Of a DNA stretch of 64,000 bases, positions 30,584 to 40,981 are shown in pieces. The stretch comes from Tetrapyrgos nigripes (lineage: Eukaryota > Basidiomycota > Agaricomycetes > Agaricales > Campanellaceae). Each line of letters starts with the position of its first letter. The stretch's first letter is position 1. The notes under the pieces were generated by a model. That model was not told the origin of the DNA and made no database searches. It worked only from the letters and a program-made list of their open reading frames with translations. Made by a program: the position numbers and the translations under genes. The stretch lies in the NCBI GenBank assembly GCA_013368315.1, contig JAACJM010000205.1, positions 1-64,000 of the forward strand, in the 5' to 3' direction.

Positions 30584-32050
30584 GTGGGTATAAGTCACTG
30601 CAGGTGGCAATGGGTATTTGCAACCTATTTTTGAGCAGGGTTAAATCTCGAATTATTCGCACAGTTTTTTCCCAGATAAAATTAGTCTTACTTGCCATTG
30701 AAATGCTGAAACTTGTATCGTAAGTATTTGTGCCTGATTTGGTGTGAAAATACTCAAAAATTTCTGACACAGATTTGGCTCACATGCCCGGAAAGTATTC
30801 GCCATACTTTTTGCTGTATGAGAGAAACTTACGTAAAATATATGACCTACAGGATGTTTTTAAAGTTGTGTATTAGCTGTACACAGAGTGTAAAAATCTT
30901 CAAAAAAAGAAGTATAAGCACAGCCACAGATTTTTCCCTGAAACATTCTTACAGATTTTCTCTATTCAAGATACCAGGAGAGTATCCCTACATTCTCATG
31001 AGTGTATATCAGTGTGAATATGTAAAGCAAGGACACTCAAGATGTCTCATAATGCTTTGAGATGCTTGCTATGTGCATTTCACTACTCATCTTTGAGTAT
31101 CCTATCATATCAAACAATTGATAGTATTTGGCTCATGTCTGAGCATGTTTCTACAAGATAATACATTGTAATAGCTCCAAGATAATTTGTACTCATTTGT
31201 AATTTCTGGGAAGGGTGTCTGCAGGGTGTCTGCAGACACCCATGCAGATGACCATATAGACACCCTAAGAAAGCAAAATGAGAATGTTAGGTACAGTCCT
31301 TCTGCCTACAACAATAGAAATGAATTTGCTGTGAAGACTAACTAGCAATAGACAATTTTCTCTGCCTGCGTGTTTACTTATATTGGTTTCCATCCTGTCT
31401 CTTCACCTCCCTTTTCTGCATGATGTATGTGCTTAGACCCAGCTGATTGTTGTGGCTGGCAAGGTTCTGCTGAATTGGTAGTGATTTCCTGGACAGTCAT
31501 GGTTGACCTGTTAAAGGCTTTCTGTTTGGTATATGGCATTGGTCTGGGTCTGAGAGACATATTCATCTCTTTCTCTACTCGCTTTGATGCTCTTTCTGCT
31601 TCCATCTTTTGCCATATAGCCTTGCAAAGGTTGCTCTCCTAAGAATGGTCAGAAAAAAACTTGTAATGAATTAATAATTGAAAGTATTACTGCACCTCAA
31701 TAGTGTCCATGTCAGAGTCCTTCTCAATTTAGACGTTTTGTCAACCATGAGGATTAGTATCAATTGCATTTGCCCCCTTTCGTATTTATTAATATTGTTT
31801 ATTAAGAGCTAACATAGAACAAGGTCAAAGAAAAAAAGTAGAGAAGTACTGCGGACATAGCTAAGATCATATCCTTCTCCGCACCATCATAGCACTGTGA
31901 GTTGCCTCATGTACTCAGTAGCAATCATCTTTAAGACTCAGGGTTCTAGCATGATGAATTGTCTAGCATCCTCGATTGCGATAGACAGTCTTAAAGCATT
32001 CAAGTGGACAGAAAATGAAAAATAAAGCTGAGCAGAATGGCTTTGACACC
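30584..32050. other. AT-rich noncoding sequence with a perfect palindrome
   Basis: No gene is supported. 31224-31241 is a perfect 18-bp palindrome, GGGTGTCTGCAGACACCC, preceded by a direct repeat of GGGTGTCTGCA and followed by an inverted TAGACACCCTA. This may be the remnant of a small inverted-repeat element. A Lys/Arg-rich minus frame at 31378-31605 is unidentified. Confidence 0.4.
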
Positions 32051-32055
32051 ATTAG

Positions 32056-33539
32056 TGTAACAGTCCTTACTTTCCACTTGAGTTGTACAAGTAGACCTCT
32101 TTCTATTCTGTGAAATGGACGAGATAGTGTGCAGTATGACAGTGGTGAAGGTAAAAAGTAAAGATAATGATGATTATCTAAGTATCGGTAAAGGAAATTT
32201 AAGGGCAGAAAAAGATAAGATATACCTAAACAGGGCAACCCATTACACTCTCCCCCACTAGACTACTGTCTACAGTAGGAATCTGTACAAAAAAAGAAAG
32301 AAATGATAGAAGAAATGAATCAAGTCCCAGGAAGAAGTATAATGACAGAGTCCTTGAAAGATGGGCGTAAAGCCTGTCTAATGATCTTAGAGACAGACTT
32401 CAACAACTTCAAGGGAATAGTGGATGATGAGGACAACTGGGGAAGAATAGTGATAGGTTGTGTCCGTGTTTGTGAAGTCTGATACTTCGGGTGACAGTTA
32501 CAACATCAACATTTCGGATCAGCAGCAGTATCTGCACTTGATGATGGTGCAGATGTCGACATAGTGCATTGGCCAGGGCCAAGAGAAGACTTGGCCAGTG
32601 ATAAATGGGTGCGCCAACATGGAATGTCTTCAGGACCACGAGGTTGTCGATGACAGCCATTGGGGGCAGTGGTGATGGTGAATGAATATGGAGAGGAGTT
32701 GAGGTAGTAGCATCAGCCTCACATGAGCTAAGACCTGTCTCAACTCAATCCTGGTCATGACTGAGAAGAGGAGTCAAAGTGTCTCTCTGGACACCTGTCT
32801 CTACTCGATCCTGAGTACATGAAGGGATGTGGGATAAAGGAATGGAGGTGATGGGCTGACTGATGTCTTCTGGTCATAGTACTGTTAGTGGAAGATGAGG
32901 ACAAAGCTTGTCAGCAACCCAGCAGAGACTAGAGATGTCAGCATAACGATTGGAGAGCTCTAGAGCCACCACAGTGTTTGTCAACCTCCTTTCCCCATCA
33001 AACAGCTCTAAAACCCTTCCTAGAGAAATCTCGCCATCCAAATACACAAACGAGGCTTCAAGAACATGCCGAAGGAAGCGGGCCTGGTGCCATGTAGTGC
33101 TAAGGAAGTCCTTGTGCATAGATGGGCTGTCAGGAGCCTTCCAAAGACCTCTGGCAGAATTTTGGATGGTGAAGAGGGAGTTGAGTAGTTCCAGACGTTG
33201 TTGAGTTTGTGCAAAGCTGACTTTGGGGAAGCCAGTATAGTCAAGTTGTTGCTGGAAGTATGGGCCAAAGGGTGGATGAGGGGGGATCACCATAGCAATA
33301 CAACCTGAGAGAGAGAGAGATGAGAGCAAGAGAGACTGGACAAGGATCTCAAGGCTGGCGCTGAGACTTGACTATATCCAGAATAGTGCAGTGCAAAGCA
33401 CACAAGGACTTGTAAAAAAGTGTAACGGTCCTTACTTTTTACCTTCACCACTGTTGTACTGCATGCTGTATCTCGTCTATTTCACAGAATAGAAAGAGGT
33501 CTACTTGTACAACTCGGGTGAAAAGTAAGGACTGTTACA
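32056..33539. mobile_element. Element with about 108-bp terminal inverted repeats and 5-bp duplication ATTAG
   Basis: The left end, starting TGTAACAGTCCTTACTTTCC, matches the right end read in reverse (TGTAACAGTCCTTACTTTTC) for about 108 bp. ATTAG stands immediately outside both ends (32051-32055 and 33540-33544). The right repeat unit (33421-33539) also begins TGTAACGGTCCTTAC, so it has inverted ends of its own. Just inside the left end is CCCATTACACTCTCCCCCAC, which on the minus strand looks like a polypurine tract and an LTR start. LTR-like and TIR-like features therefore coexist. Confidence 0.6.
32874..33329 (-). CDS. Unknown ORF inside the ATTAG-flanked element
   Basis: 151 codons open on the minus strand. 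The central part (LLNSLFTIQNSARGLWKAPD ... ASFVYLDGEISLGRVLELFD) looks helical and coding, but I recognise no domain. Downstream frames (32409-32660) are shorter and unrelated in phase. It may be the remnant of a gene carried by the element. Confidence 0.3.
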   Translation of the reverse strand: MLSSLSLSGCIAMVIPPHPPFGPYFQQQLDYTGFPKVSFAQTQQRLELLNSLFTIQNSARGLWKAPDSPSMHKDFLSTTWHQARFLRHVLEASFVYLDGEISLGRVLELFDGERRLTNTVVALELSNRYADISSLCWVADKLCPHLPLTVL

Positions 33540-33741
33540 ATTAGTTATTAATTAGTAAAAAAAACCGAAGGGCGCTGCCATTAGGAAAGAGAGATGAGAG
33601 GAGACATCTTTTGAGCCGCTGCTAAAAGATATGTAGATGCGCCTGTTGGAGCACTGCCCTCAAAGGATTTTGCGAGCAAAAAAGTGGCAGGTTAGCCTTT
33701 GATAAGGAGAACGGGCGAGGAAAATACACAGCCACACGGAT

Positions 33742-33850
33742 AAAATCGGTCCAAACCCGTTTATCGGACGGATAGACGGGACCGTTTAAGCATAGCCACA
33801 AGCAGAAGTCGAGTGTAATAAACTCAGCCTCATTTCATTCGGCCTCGTAA
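33742..33850. repeat. 3' end of repeat family X
   Basis: Ends GGCCTCGTAA at 33841-33850, directly before TTTGTCGTGCTC of the SDR downstream duplication. It is the CpG-intact counterpart of 27372-27465. The start of this copy was not found; 33545-33741 shows nothing recognisable. Confidence 0.65.
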
Positions 33851-33887
33851 TTTGTCGTGCTCATTCCGCGTTGAGGCTAACATAACA

Positions 33888-34214
33888 TACTGGGGTAAGG
33901 GGCCACTACTTCGCATGGCAAATTACGAGGCCCCTTGCTTGAAGTGTTGGATAGCAACGTTAACAGCCCACGTGCTGTTGTTGTCATTACCGTCATCACT
34001 GTCGTCGCTGCTGCAAGTGGGGATGGCGCGCAAGCTCGGTTTATGGTGGTAGTGAAAGCGAGTCGACACAGGTCGACACGCTGGCATGACGTCGTAGAGT
34101 AGATACCGGTAATGGAAAGGGGTGGGAGATTGAAGCCGTGGTAAATTTTGCAACTCAATTGGAAAGTCACGGGGTCTCCACCTAAGTTAACTCGGCCTTT
34201 AAGAGGCCTCGTAA
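33888..34214. repeat. Repeat family X, 327-bp insertion copy
   Basis: Inserted in the SDR downstream region: the homologous sequence at about 8020-8035 reads straight through where this copy holds TACTGGGGTAA ... GGCCTCGTAA. An inverted pair TTACGAGGCC / GGCCTCGTAA lies at about 33925 and 34205-34214. No clean target duplication is seen. Confidence 0.75.
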
Positions 34215-34581
34215 TGATAAGCAGACTTGAAGGAAGACCGACCCTTGCTTGGACAATGGACAAACGGGTCACCGAGCGCAAGGCCGCGACCTTCTAGTAT
34301 GTACCAACCCCTAGCAAGCCGTAAGGGGGACAGCGTACGATATATAGGCAACGCAGTCTGGCAAAGGGTCCTCAAGAAGCCAAGTTCCATCAAAATCGAT
34401 CCTAGCACTGAATTGATCCCATTACTTGTCAGAAAAAAGTTGAATCGTAAGTTGAATAAGTAGCGGAAGGAGACTGGGTATAGCAAGTTCAATCCAAAGT
34501 CAAATATCATCTCGATACTGTACTGCTTTGCTCGAGAGCGATCGCAAATTTCAGTCCCCGAGACTGAGTATTAATGAGCAT

Positions 34582-36014
34582 TTAAATTCCCTCTACCTGC
34601 TCCTCCAACCATTTCCACAACTCTTCGCTTTGTTTCTGGTCTTCCGTAGCAGCAGATGGTTTACCAACACGCGCCCAGGGTACGAGATACTGTGAGATAT
34701 CACGGTTCATTAGAATGATTATTGAACGTCAAAGTGATAGTGATATGGGCCATGGCCCGCGCAGGGTCGACCTGACTAGTACTTACCTTTCCGTTCATTT
34801 CAGCTCCTTCAGGTGATGTACCTGCCTTCAGTTGTGTAAGGGCACCTAGTTCTGAGGGGTAGAGAAAAAGGTCCTGTAGTAGTGGTGGTGGTCAATGGAC
34901 GATTTTTCTTTCTTTAGAAAAGGCACCACGAAACATATAGGTAGGGGAAAAGTTGACTTACGATTACGATCTTGAAAGCCTTGGACATAGTACGCGCAAG
35001 ATCCGTCGAAAGATTTCCTGGATTCAACGACGTGGAAACGATGCCTTGATCACCATATCTACGTGCTAGTTCGTTTGCAAACAGAATGTTCCCCTGTGCG
35101 AAAAGGACAGGTCGTCAGCAAGTCGTAAAGATCCAATGATATTCTCGGGCCGACAAGAAATCCCAATGACAGAGTCTATCTTACGCACAAATTTACTTTG
35201 ACCGTAGAGACCTGGGAAGCTTCCCAACTTCTTCCGCGCAGGGGAGTCCCGGAATGTGTTGAAGTCAAGCTTCTGACACCCATGGTGACCACTTGAGGAG
35301 GTGTTGACGACGCGAGCTTTACCATCCGGATTCTTTTCAGCTGTGGAGATGAGGATTGGGAGGAGGAGTTTGGTCAAGTAGAAATGGCCTATACTCGAAA
35401 GTAATACTCTGTAAGAAATGGCATTGATAGACCAAGAGGCGAAGTATGACGGACCTAAGACATTCGTCCCCCACTGAAGGTCGTACCCTTGTGCAGTCAG
35501 ATCCTCAAAATTCGGGCCCATCACACCCCTGCGTCGTTTTGAGTATGACTGATCAGCACCTTTATACTACTTGAGACTGTAAACGTTGAAGACAACATAC
35601 GCATTATTGAACAACACATCTAGCCTTGACTCCTTGCTGCTAAACTCCTCCACTGCAGCCTTTACAGACTTCAAGTCTGCCAAATCCAACTTCAACCAGA
35701 TAGCTTCTTTACCGGTCTTCTGTCGCAAGTCCTCAATTGCAGCTTCGGCTTTGGCTTGACTCCTTGCACCCAGGTATACTTTTGCGTTGTGTTCCAGTAA
35801 TGCCTACAAGTAGAATGAATCAACGATGCAGTTGCGCGACGGCGACGGCGACGGGCCAGAACTGATACGGACATACCTTGACTGTGTCTTTACCTATACC
35901 CGTATTTGCTCCAGTGACGATCATAACTTTTCCAGTCAAGTCGGGAATGTCATTTGTAGTCCATTTGGGTTTGGGGGGAAAGGTTTCTCTGAGAAGGGAT
36001 AGTGTTGAGCCCAT
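34582..36014 (-). CDS. Short-chain dehydrogenase/reductase
   Basis: Seven exons keep phase throughout: 36014-35877, 35803-35601, 35528-35455, 35388-35189, 35093-34962, 34873-34787 and 34689-34582, giving 313 residues. The Rossmann cofactor motif TGANTGIGK is at about residues 34-42, NNAG at about 111-114, and the catalytic YGQSK at about 200. The [10 protein letters not shown] and [14 protein letters not shown] segments are typical of fungal SDRs related to retinol dehydrogenase/WWOX. It would use NAD(P)H to reduce or oxidise a carbonyl substrate that cannot be named from sequence. Exon 6 uses the acceptor at 34874; the nearer AG at 34852 would introduce a stop. The last exon has been copied to 8.3 kb. 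Confidence 0.9.
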
Positions 36015-36917
36015 GACGTCTGAGAGTTCCTGTTCCTTGGTGAGTGAGAAGAAGGAAGGCTGCGAGTTTAAGTAGACAAACCGTGTAGTGTATGCCACGC
36101 GTCTCGGCCTGATCTTTTGTACTAAAGTGATGTCAATCTCGCTATTTGCATGACAGAAGCAAGGCGTTTGCTTGCATTTGACATACAAAAATTTTCGGCT
36201 ATATATGTTAATGTCACTGGCCGGTCATGTCGAGGCTTGCCGGCTTCTTTCCTCACAGGCCGACCCCAGAGGAGATGTCTTACGCTACTTGTACGTACAC
36301 AGTGCTCGCTGTTAATGGTGCGCCGGAGGATAGGTTTCGCTGACTCGGAGAGTTGACGAGAGCTTGCGTAGAGCCATGGCATTGGCGACCGCGTTTGATC
36401 AAAGTGTCTGATTCAGGATGATTATGTAACCAGGGGGCGCTTGCCCCGCAACCGTTACCAAACCGTCACCACGCTCGTTGACGTTCGTCGCTTAGTACGC
36501 TTAGCCAAGCCACCGTGCTATGCACATGAGTATCGTCACGAGCAGGACTGGTTGTTCTCTTGCTTTGCTGGCACTTTCTCTGCTTTGCACGGCAGCACGG
36601 TATAAAACCCCTCAATCTTGAACGTTTACTTTTGTCTTTGGTTACCACCCCACTCTTCTGTTTGAAACTGCTCAAGACACTGGGTTGTCTTGACGGTATC
36701 ACTGTCAGTGCGTCTGAGACGCCTAACACTACTACGAAACTTGACAGACTGGTCTACTGTCGTCTCGGCGATCATCTTGTCTCTTTATAATCGAGCAGAG
36801 CTCGTTCTTCAGTCCTTCAGTCGGTCAACTTCCCTCTAATTTCGCCTTTCTTAATTGGTCGTCGTACTGCCCTTCCATATAGTTTCTATCTCTTCCTGTC
36901 CTTATTACTAATCAGTC
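36015..36917. promoter_or_regulatory. Divergent promoter region
   Basis: Separates the SDR gene (-) from the small basic protein gene (+). A TATA-like CTTTATAATC at about 36783 stands some 130 bp before the plus-strand ATG. No coding sequence is supported. Confidence 0.4.
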
Positions 36918-37273
36918 ATGGGTGAGTATCGATCTGGCTCTTGACGTACTAGGGATCATTTACTCATTGTCATTCATTGTCCGACTCAGATTCTTCCAAA
37001 TCTTCATCCTCTTTCGACAGCTCCGTTCTTTCCAACTCTCCATCCTCCACCCACCCCTCTGAAACCACTTTCAAACTGCCTGCAGAAGTAGGGTCCTCTG
37101 CCTCTATGACTCAGTCAAAAAGGAACGAAACAATTAAATTCATGAATCGCCGTTTGCAGCAATGGGAACTCCGACGAAAAGAGAAAGAGATGGCGGAGCT
37201 GTTGATTAAGAAATTACGTTCACTTCAGAAGGAGGAGGAGGAGGAGGATGTAGCGTATTATCTACACAAATAA
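36918..37273 (+). CDS. Small Ser-rich, basic coiled-coil protein
   Basis: Exon 1 is just ATG-G (36918-36921), followed by an intron 36922-36989 (GTGAGT to CAG) and exon 2 36990-37273, giving 95 residues starting MDSSKSSSSF. The C-terminal half is a charged helix (RRLQQWELRRKEKEMAELL) ending in a Glu run. The intron is in frame with an upstream TTG, but the spliced model starts at the only good ATG. No family is recognised; a regulatory or nuclear role would be a guess. Confidence 0.5.
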
Positions 37274-38645
37274 TCGGCGATGGACCCATTGAGTGTAGGA
37301 CTTGGACTTCTTGGTCGAAAAAGGCCGGAGAATTGGGAGGTGGCTGCCAATACTTACCAGTTATTCATCTCAAGAGACACTTAATACGTACTTAATCCAT
37401 GTATCTCATAGAGCTTCTCTACCTCTCCAAATCGTAGAGTCTTTCAGAAATCTACCGTCTTGCTTTAAATTTACTGTGAGTCTGTGGCCAAACTTATTTT
37501 TAAACTCCGTAGGCCAAAATCTTACTCCGCTCCTCTGGGCTGAGTCTGGCTGCGTCGTTTACTACGCGTCACTCACCGCCAGCATGGCGACAACGACCAA
37601 AGCCGTTGACGACAATCCGCAATGCAGTAGAGTGGTCCTGTAACACGTTTCGCATCTTATTGTCAACTGATCATGAGACTCCCGTTTCCGCTCCAAAGTA
37701 CGCTGTTGTTGTCTCGTCAATGATGTCTCAAAGTTAACTCTAGGACCTTGCTTAGGACTTCTTAGCAACCTCTTAGTAGCTCCATTGAACGTGCAAAAGG
37801 ATCCCAAATGGGCGGTATGGATTGCCCAGAAACGCGTTCGATGCGCCAGAAGCAAAAACTGAAATACAAGCAGTACAGCTTTGGTAGAGCTCGTCTCAAG
37901 CAGAGCCTTGGCAGAGTTTGCCCATGGACATTAATGAAGGATTTGTGTTTCGTCGAGGTTGTGCAGTCCGTCCTCTTTCTCTCTTAGCTTGAACTTGCGT
38001 ATTCGCTGTGGTCTTTTTCTCTCTCTAGATTTCCCTATTCTTCGTTTTCGCATCCAAAATGAAGGCAAAAAGAGATCGGCAGAGCGTTTTTCTGAAGTAA
38101 CTTTCACGCATTGTGACGTCCTTGGATCCTTCTGCTCTTGACATTAGCGACCATTGTTCCATAGTTGCTTTCTTCGGATGATGCAGTTGGACTTCGAAGG
38201 CGCCGACGCCGGCTTGCAATGCGTCGTGCTCTCAGAACCTGTTTGTGCATTGTGTAAGTTCATGCTGCATCTGTCTCATGCATATTGTTGACTCTAGATA
38301 TATCTATAGACCCGCAACTGTTCAGGCAATGCAATGATTTCCCGGCGTATGCGAAATTGGAGACGTAAAAGGGTAAGTAATAACTCAACCTGCAAGTGGT
38401 CCATGCACTCAGATAAAGACAATACCAAATGCTTTGATCACTTCCTCGACTATTATCCTTGGGTGTCTCAGATAGACCGCCGCCACCTAGCATATATAAA
38501 GCCTACGCTTGTGGAGGCAACTGGTACGATACTCTCAACTCCTTCTGACATACTTTCACTCAAAATATCTTCCTCTCAAGGTTGCTCTGGCAGCGCGTAT
38601 ACACCTTCCTTCCTTCTAATTCCTCAAATATTGTTTGCCACCGCA
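37274..38645. other. Intergenic; F-box gene promoter at the end
   Basis: No gene is seen up to about 38300. A TATA box CATATATAAA at 38491-38500 lies about 150 bp before the F-box ATG and supports that start rather than the longer frame beginning at 38334. Confidence 0.45.
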
Positions 38646-40565
38646 ATGTCCACTAGGTTGACTCCTCACACCCACAAACGTCACGAACGCGCACTCAAAC
38701 GCCTGCGATCCGATTTTCTCCTCGTTTGCTCCAGCACGGCATCTAGACCCTGCCTCATCGATGTTCTCCCAAACGAGCTGCTCTCCGAAATCTTTATCTA
38801 TTTCTGCCAGAGTCTTCCTCACTCTGAGGCGAAATTTTCTTTTTTGCCCTCTTCCTCTACTCCATCAACAAAAGAATCCGAGGACATCCAACCACAAGCC
38901 ATTCTGACTACCATCTGTTCCCGCTGGCGCGATGTGGCATACGCTACACCGAGGCTTTGGACAAACATCACTCTCACTATTCAGAACACTGCTCCTTGTC
39001 CAGAGTCATTCTATTCCATGTTTCCCCTCTCTATGCCCAAACATATTGCTGTGGCAGCAGAATGGCTCGGTCGGTCGGGTGTGAGGCCTCTTTCTATCGT
39101 TGTTCGGAATCAACCAAGTCTACAACCAGCCTTCACTCCCAGTGTACTCACCCCAGATATGGCTGGAGAAGAGCTTTTGTCACTCGTCACTGCCCACGCA
39201 CCGCAGTGGTCCATGCTCCAAATCACTCAACACTTCCCACTCGATTCCTACCGGAAGTCTATCTTCTCTCTTCCTCCCACTACCCAACTATCTCATCTCA
39301 AAACTCTAGAACTTTGCTTTAACAAGCATAGTTTTCGGTATGGATTGGATGCCTCGGGAGCTGAGAAGGTTGAGGTGGAAAAATGCAATTCGGAGTTTGG
39401 GCCAGAATCGTTTCAGTTCCTGTCCAACGCGTCCAAGCTGGAGAGTTTTACCATCCTCGGCCAAGCCCCATTCCTCGACAACCTACTCCAGCCCCTCCAG
39501 ACCCACGTGAACCAGCTGACAACTCTCAAACTCATCAGTCTCTCCTCCACGTCACGTTGGGGTCCTCAGTGTATGCGAGAGATTTTGCTAACGTTTACTG
39601 CGTTGCGAGAAGTACATTTGTCGATTCCAACTGAGGAAAAACAACTCGCCTCTGCTCATGCTCCCGCTCTGCTTGACCGTCGCAGTGCTATCCAGCAAGT
39701 GATGGCTATGGGCGTTACGACTCTCCCCGCCCTCAACTCTCTCACTCTAACAACCGACTTTTCCGAAGGCCTCGTACACGTTCTCTCCAAGCTCTCGCTT
39801 CCTAACCTGAGCATGCTCTCCTTATCCATCACCGATGTATTGGGCCAAACCGACTCTACTGACTCTACTTCTCTTAACTCCTTACCTACTCTTAACGACA
39901 CCCTCCTACGTCTACTCCACCAATCTCGTTTTACCTTGACCGCCCTCAAACTCAACAACCTCGACGACCTCTCCACCTCCGTTCTCGAGCACATCCTTGT
40001 CAGCGCCAACTCGTCTTTGGAAGAGTTGGAAGTATTTTACTGCAATTCCGTCGATTTGGTGGAGTTGGTGGAATCGTTTGATGTGGGGTTTAGGAGCCGA
40101 CCTCAGCTTGATTTGCGTCCTGTGTTGCCTAGACTCCAAACGTTTTACCTTGGAGCGTCGTTTGAAGGGTTAAGAAGAGGGGAAGGGGAAGGGGATGCAG
40201 ATGGGATTGTTGACTGGACGTTGGGAAGGTCGAGGGTCACTAGTATAGACGGGACTGGTCCGACTAGCCAACTGCTGCAGCTACATCAGCAGCAGATCGG
40301 GAACGGGAATGAGGGTGGGAGCTCAGGCGCAGGCGCAGGCGTCACCTTCCTCAAACAAGTCTACTTCCAGTTTAACGATTCTGCACTTACTGCTGAGCAG
40401 AAAGGTATTGTGAACAACTTTGTCAATCTCAATGCTGATCGTCAAGGAGATGGGGATGGGGATTTGGCAGAGGGGAATACGAAGTTTGAGTTGGATTTTA
40501 TTGAGGAGGTTTGGGAGTTCGATTCTGATGACGAGGATGAAATGGACGTTGACGCCGGATACTGA
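38646..40565 (+). CDS. F-box protein with leucine-rich-like C-terminal region
   Basis: Intronless, 639 residues from the ATG at 38646. After a basic N-terminus (HKRHERALKRLR), an F-box is recognisable at about residues 38-95 (DVLPNELLSEIFIYF ... CSRWRDVAYATPRLWTNI), the layout shared by the very large Agaricomycete F-box family. The remainder has repeated Leu-spaced segments (LTTLKLISLSS, LNSLTLTTDF, LTALKLNNLDD), and the C-terminus is acidic (EFDSDDEDEMDVD). Such proteins bring substrates to SCF ubiquitin ligases through Skp1. An ORF extends upstream to 38334, but the TATA box at 38491 lies inside it. Confidence 0.85.
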   Translation: MSTRLTPHTHKRHERALKRLRSDFLLVCSSTASRPCLIDVLPNELLSEIFIYFCQSLPHSEAKFSFLPSSSTPSTKESEDIQPQAILTTICSRWRDVAYATPRLWTNITLTIQNTAPCPESFYSMFPLSMPKHIAVAAEWLGRSGVRPLSIVVRNQPSLQPAFTPSVLTPDMAGEELLSLVTAHAPQWSMLQITQHFPLDSYRKSIFSLPPTTQLSHLKTLELCFNKHSFRYGLDASGAEKVEVEKCNSEFGPESFQFLSNASKLESFTILGQAPFLDNLLQPLQTHVNQLTTLKLISLSSTSRWGPQCMREILLTFTALREVHLSIPTEEKQLASAHAPALLDRRSAIQQVMAMGVTTLPALNSLTLTTDFSEGLVHVLSKLSLPNLSMLSLSITDVLGQTDSTDSTSLNSLPTLNDTLLRLLHQSRFTLTALKLNNLDDLSTSVLEHILVSANSSLEELEVFYCNSVDLVELVESFDVGFRSRPQLDLRPVLPRLQTFYLGASFEGLRRGEGEGDADGIVDWTLGRSRVTSIDGTGPTSQLLQLHQQQIGNGNEGGSSGAGAGVTFLKQVYFQFNDSALTAEQKGIVNNFVNLNADRQGDGDGDLAEGNTKFELDFIEEVWEFDSDDEDEMDVDAGY

Positions 40566-40981
40566 TGGTCATGGCTTTGTACCCATAATGTGGTCTGACA
40601 TTCTTTCTTTTCTGTCAGTCTCTATCTTCTTCTGTCTATGAACTATAGTACATGTCCTACTATCTAGCGTGTATCCAGATATTTGTATTATTATGTGCTG
40701 TTCTTCTATTGTATATTCTAATTCCCAATGTAGCGCTGCCTTTTCTCTTCAACATTCTTGACATTCTCGATTCGCGAGCTCCTTTGTCGGAGACTGCATC
40801 ATGCGTGTATATTGTGGAACATTAAGAGTACAGGGCGTACTAAAGTACAAGTATAAACTAAGGTAGTGGTATCATGTATACGAGACCATAAGTAGACGAT
40901 AAATAAGGAGATAAGTATAATAATGAGCGAATGATGTCAACAATAGTCCAGAGTGGAGAACTTGTAAATACTCATAAGTAA
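40566..40981. other. Convergent 3' region, nothing seen
   Basis: AT-rich sequence between the F-box gene and the convergent minus-strand gene; no ORF or repeat is supported. Confidence 0.4.

Noticed and set aside
33421..33539. Independent small solo LTR
   Set aside because: Its own flanks (AAAAG and ATTAG) do not match, whereas ATTAG matches the far left end, so it is better read as the right terminus of the 1.48-kb element.
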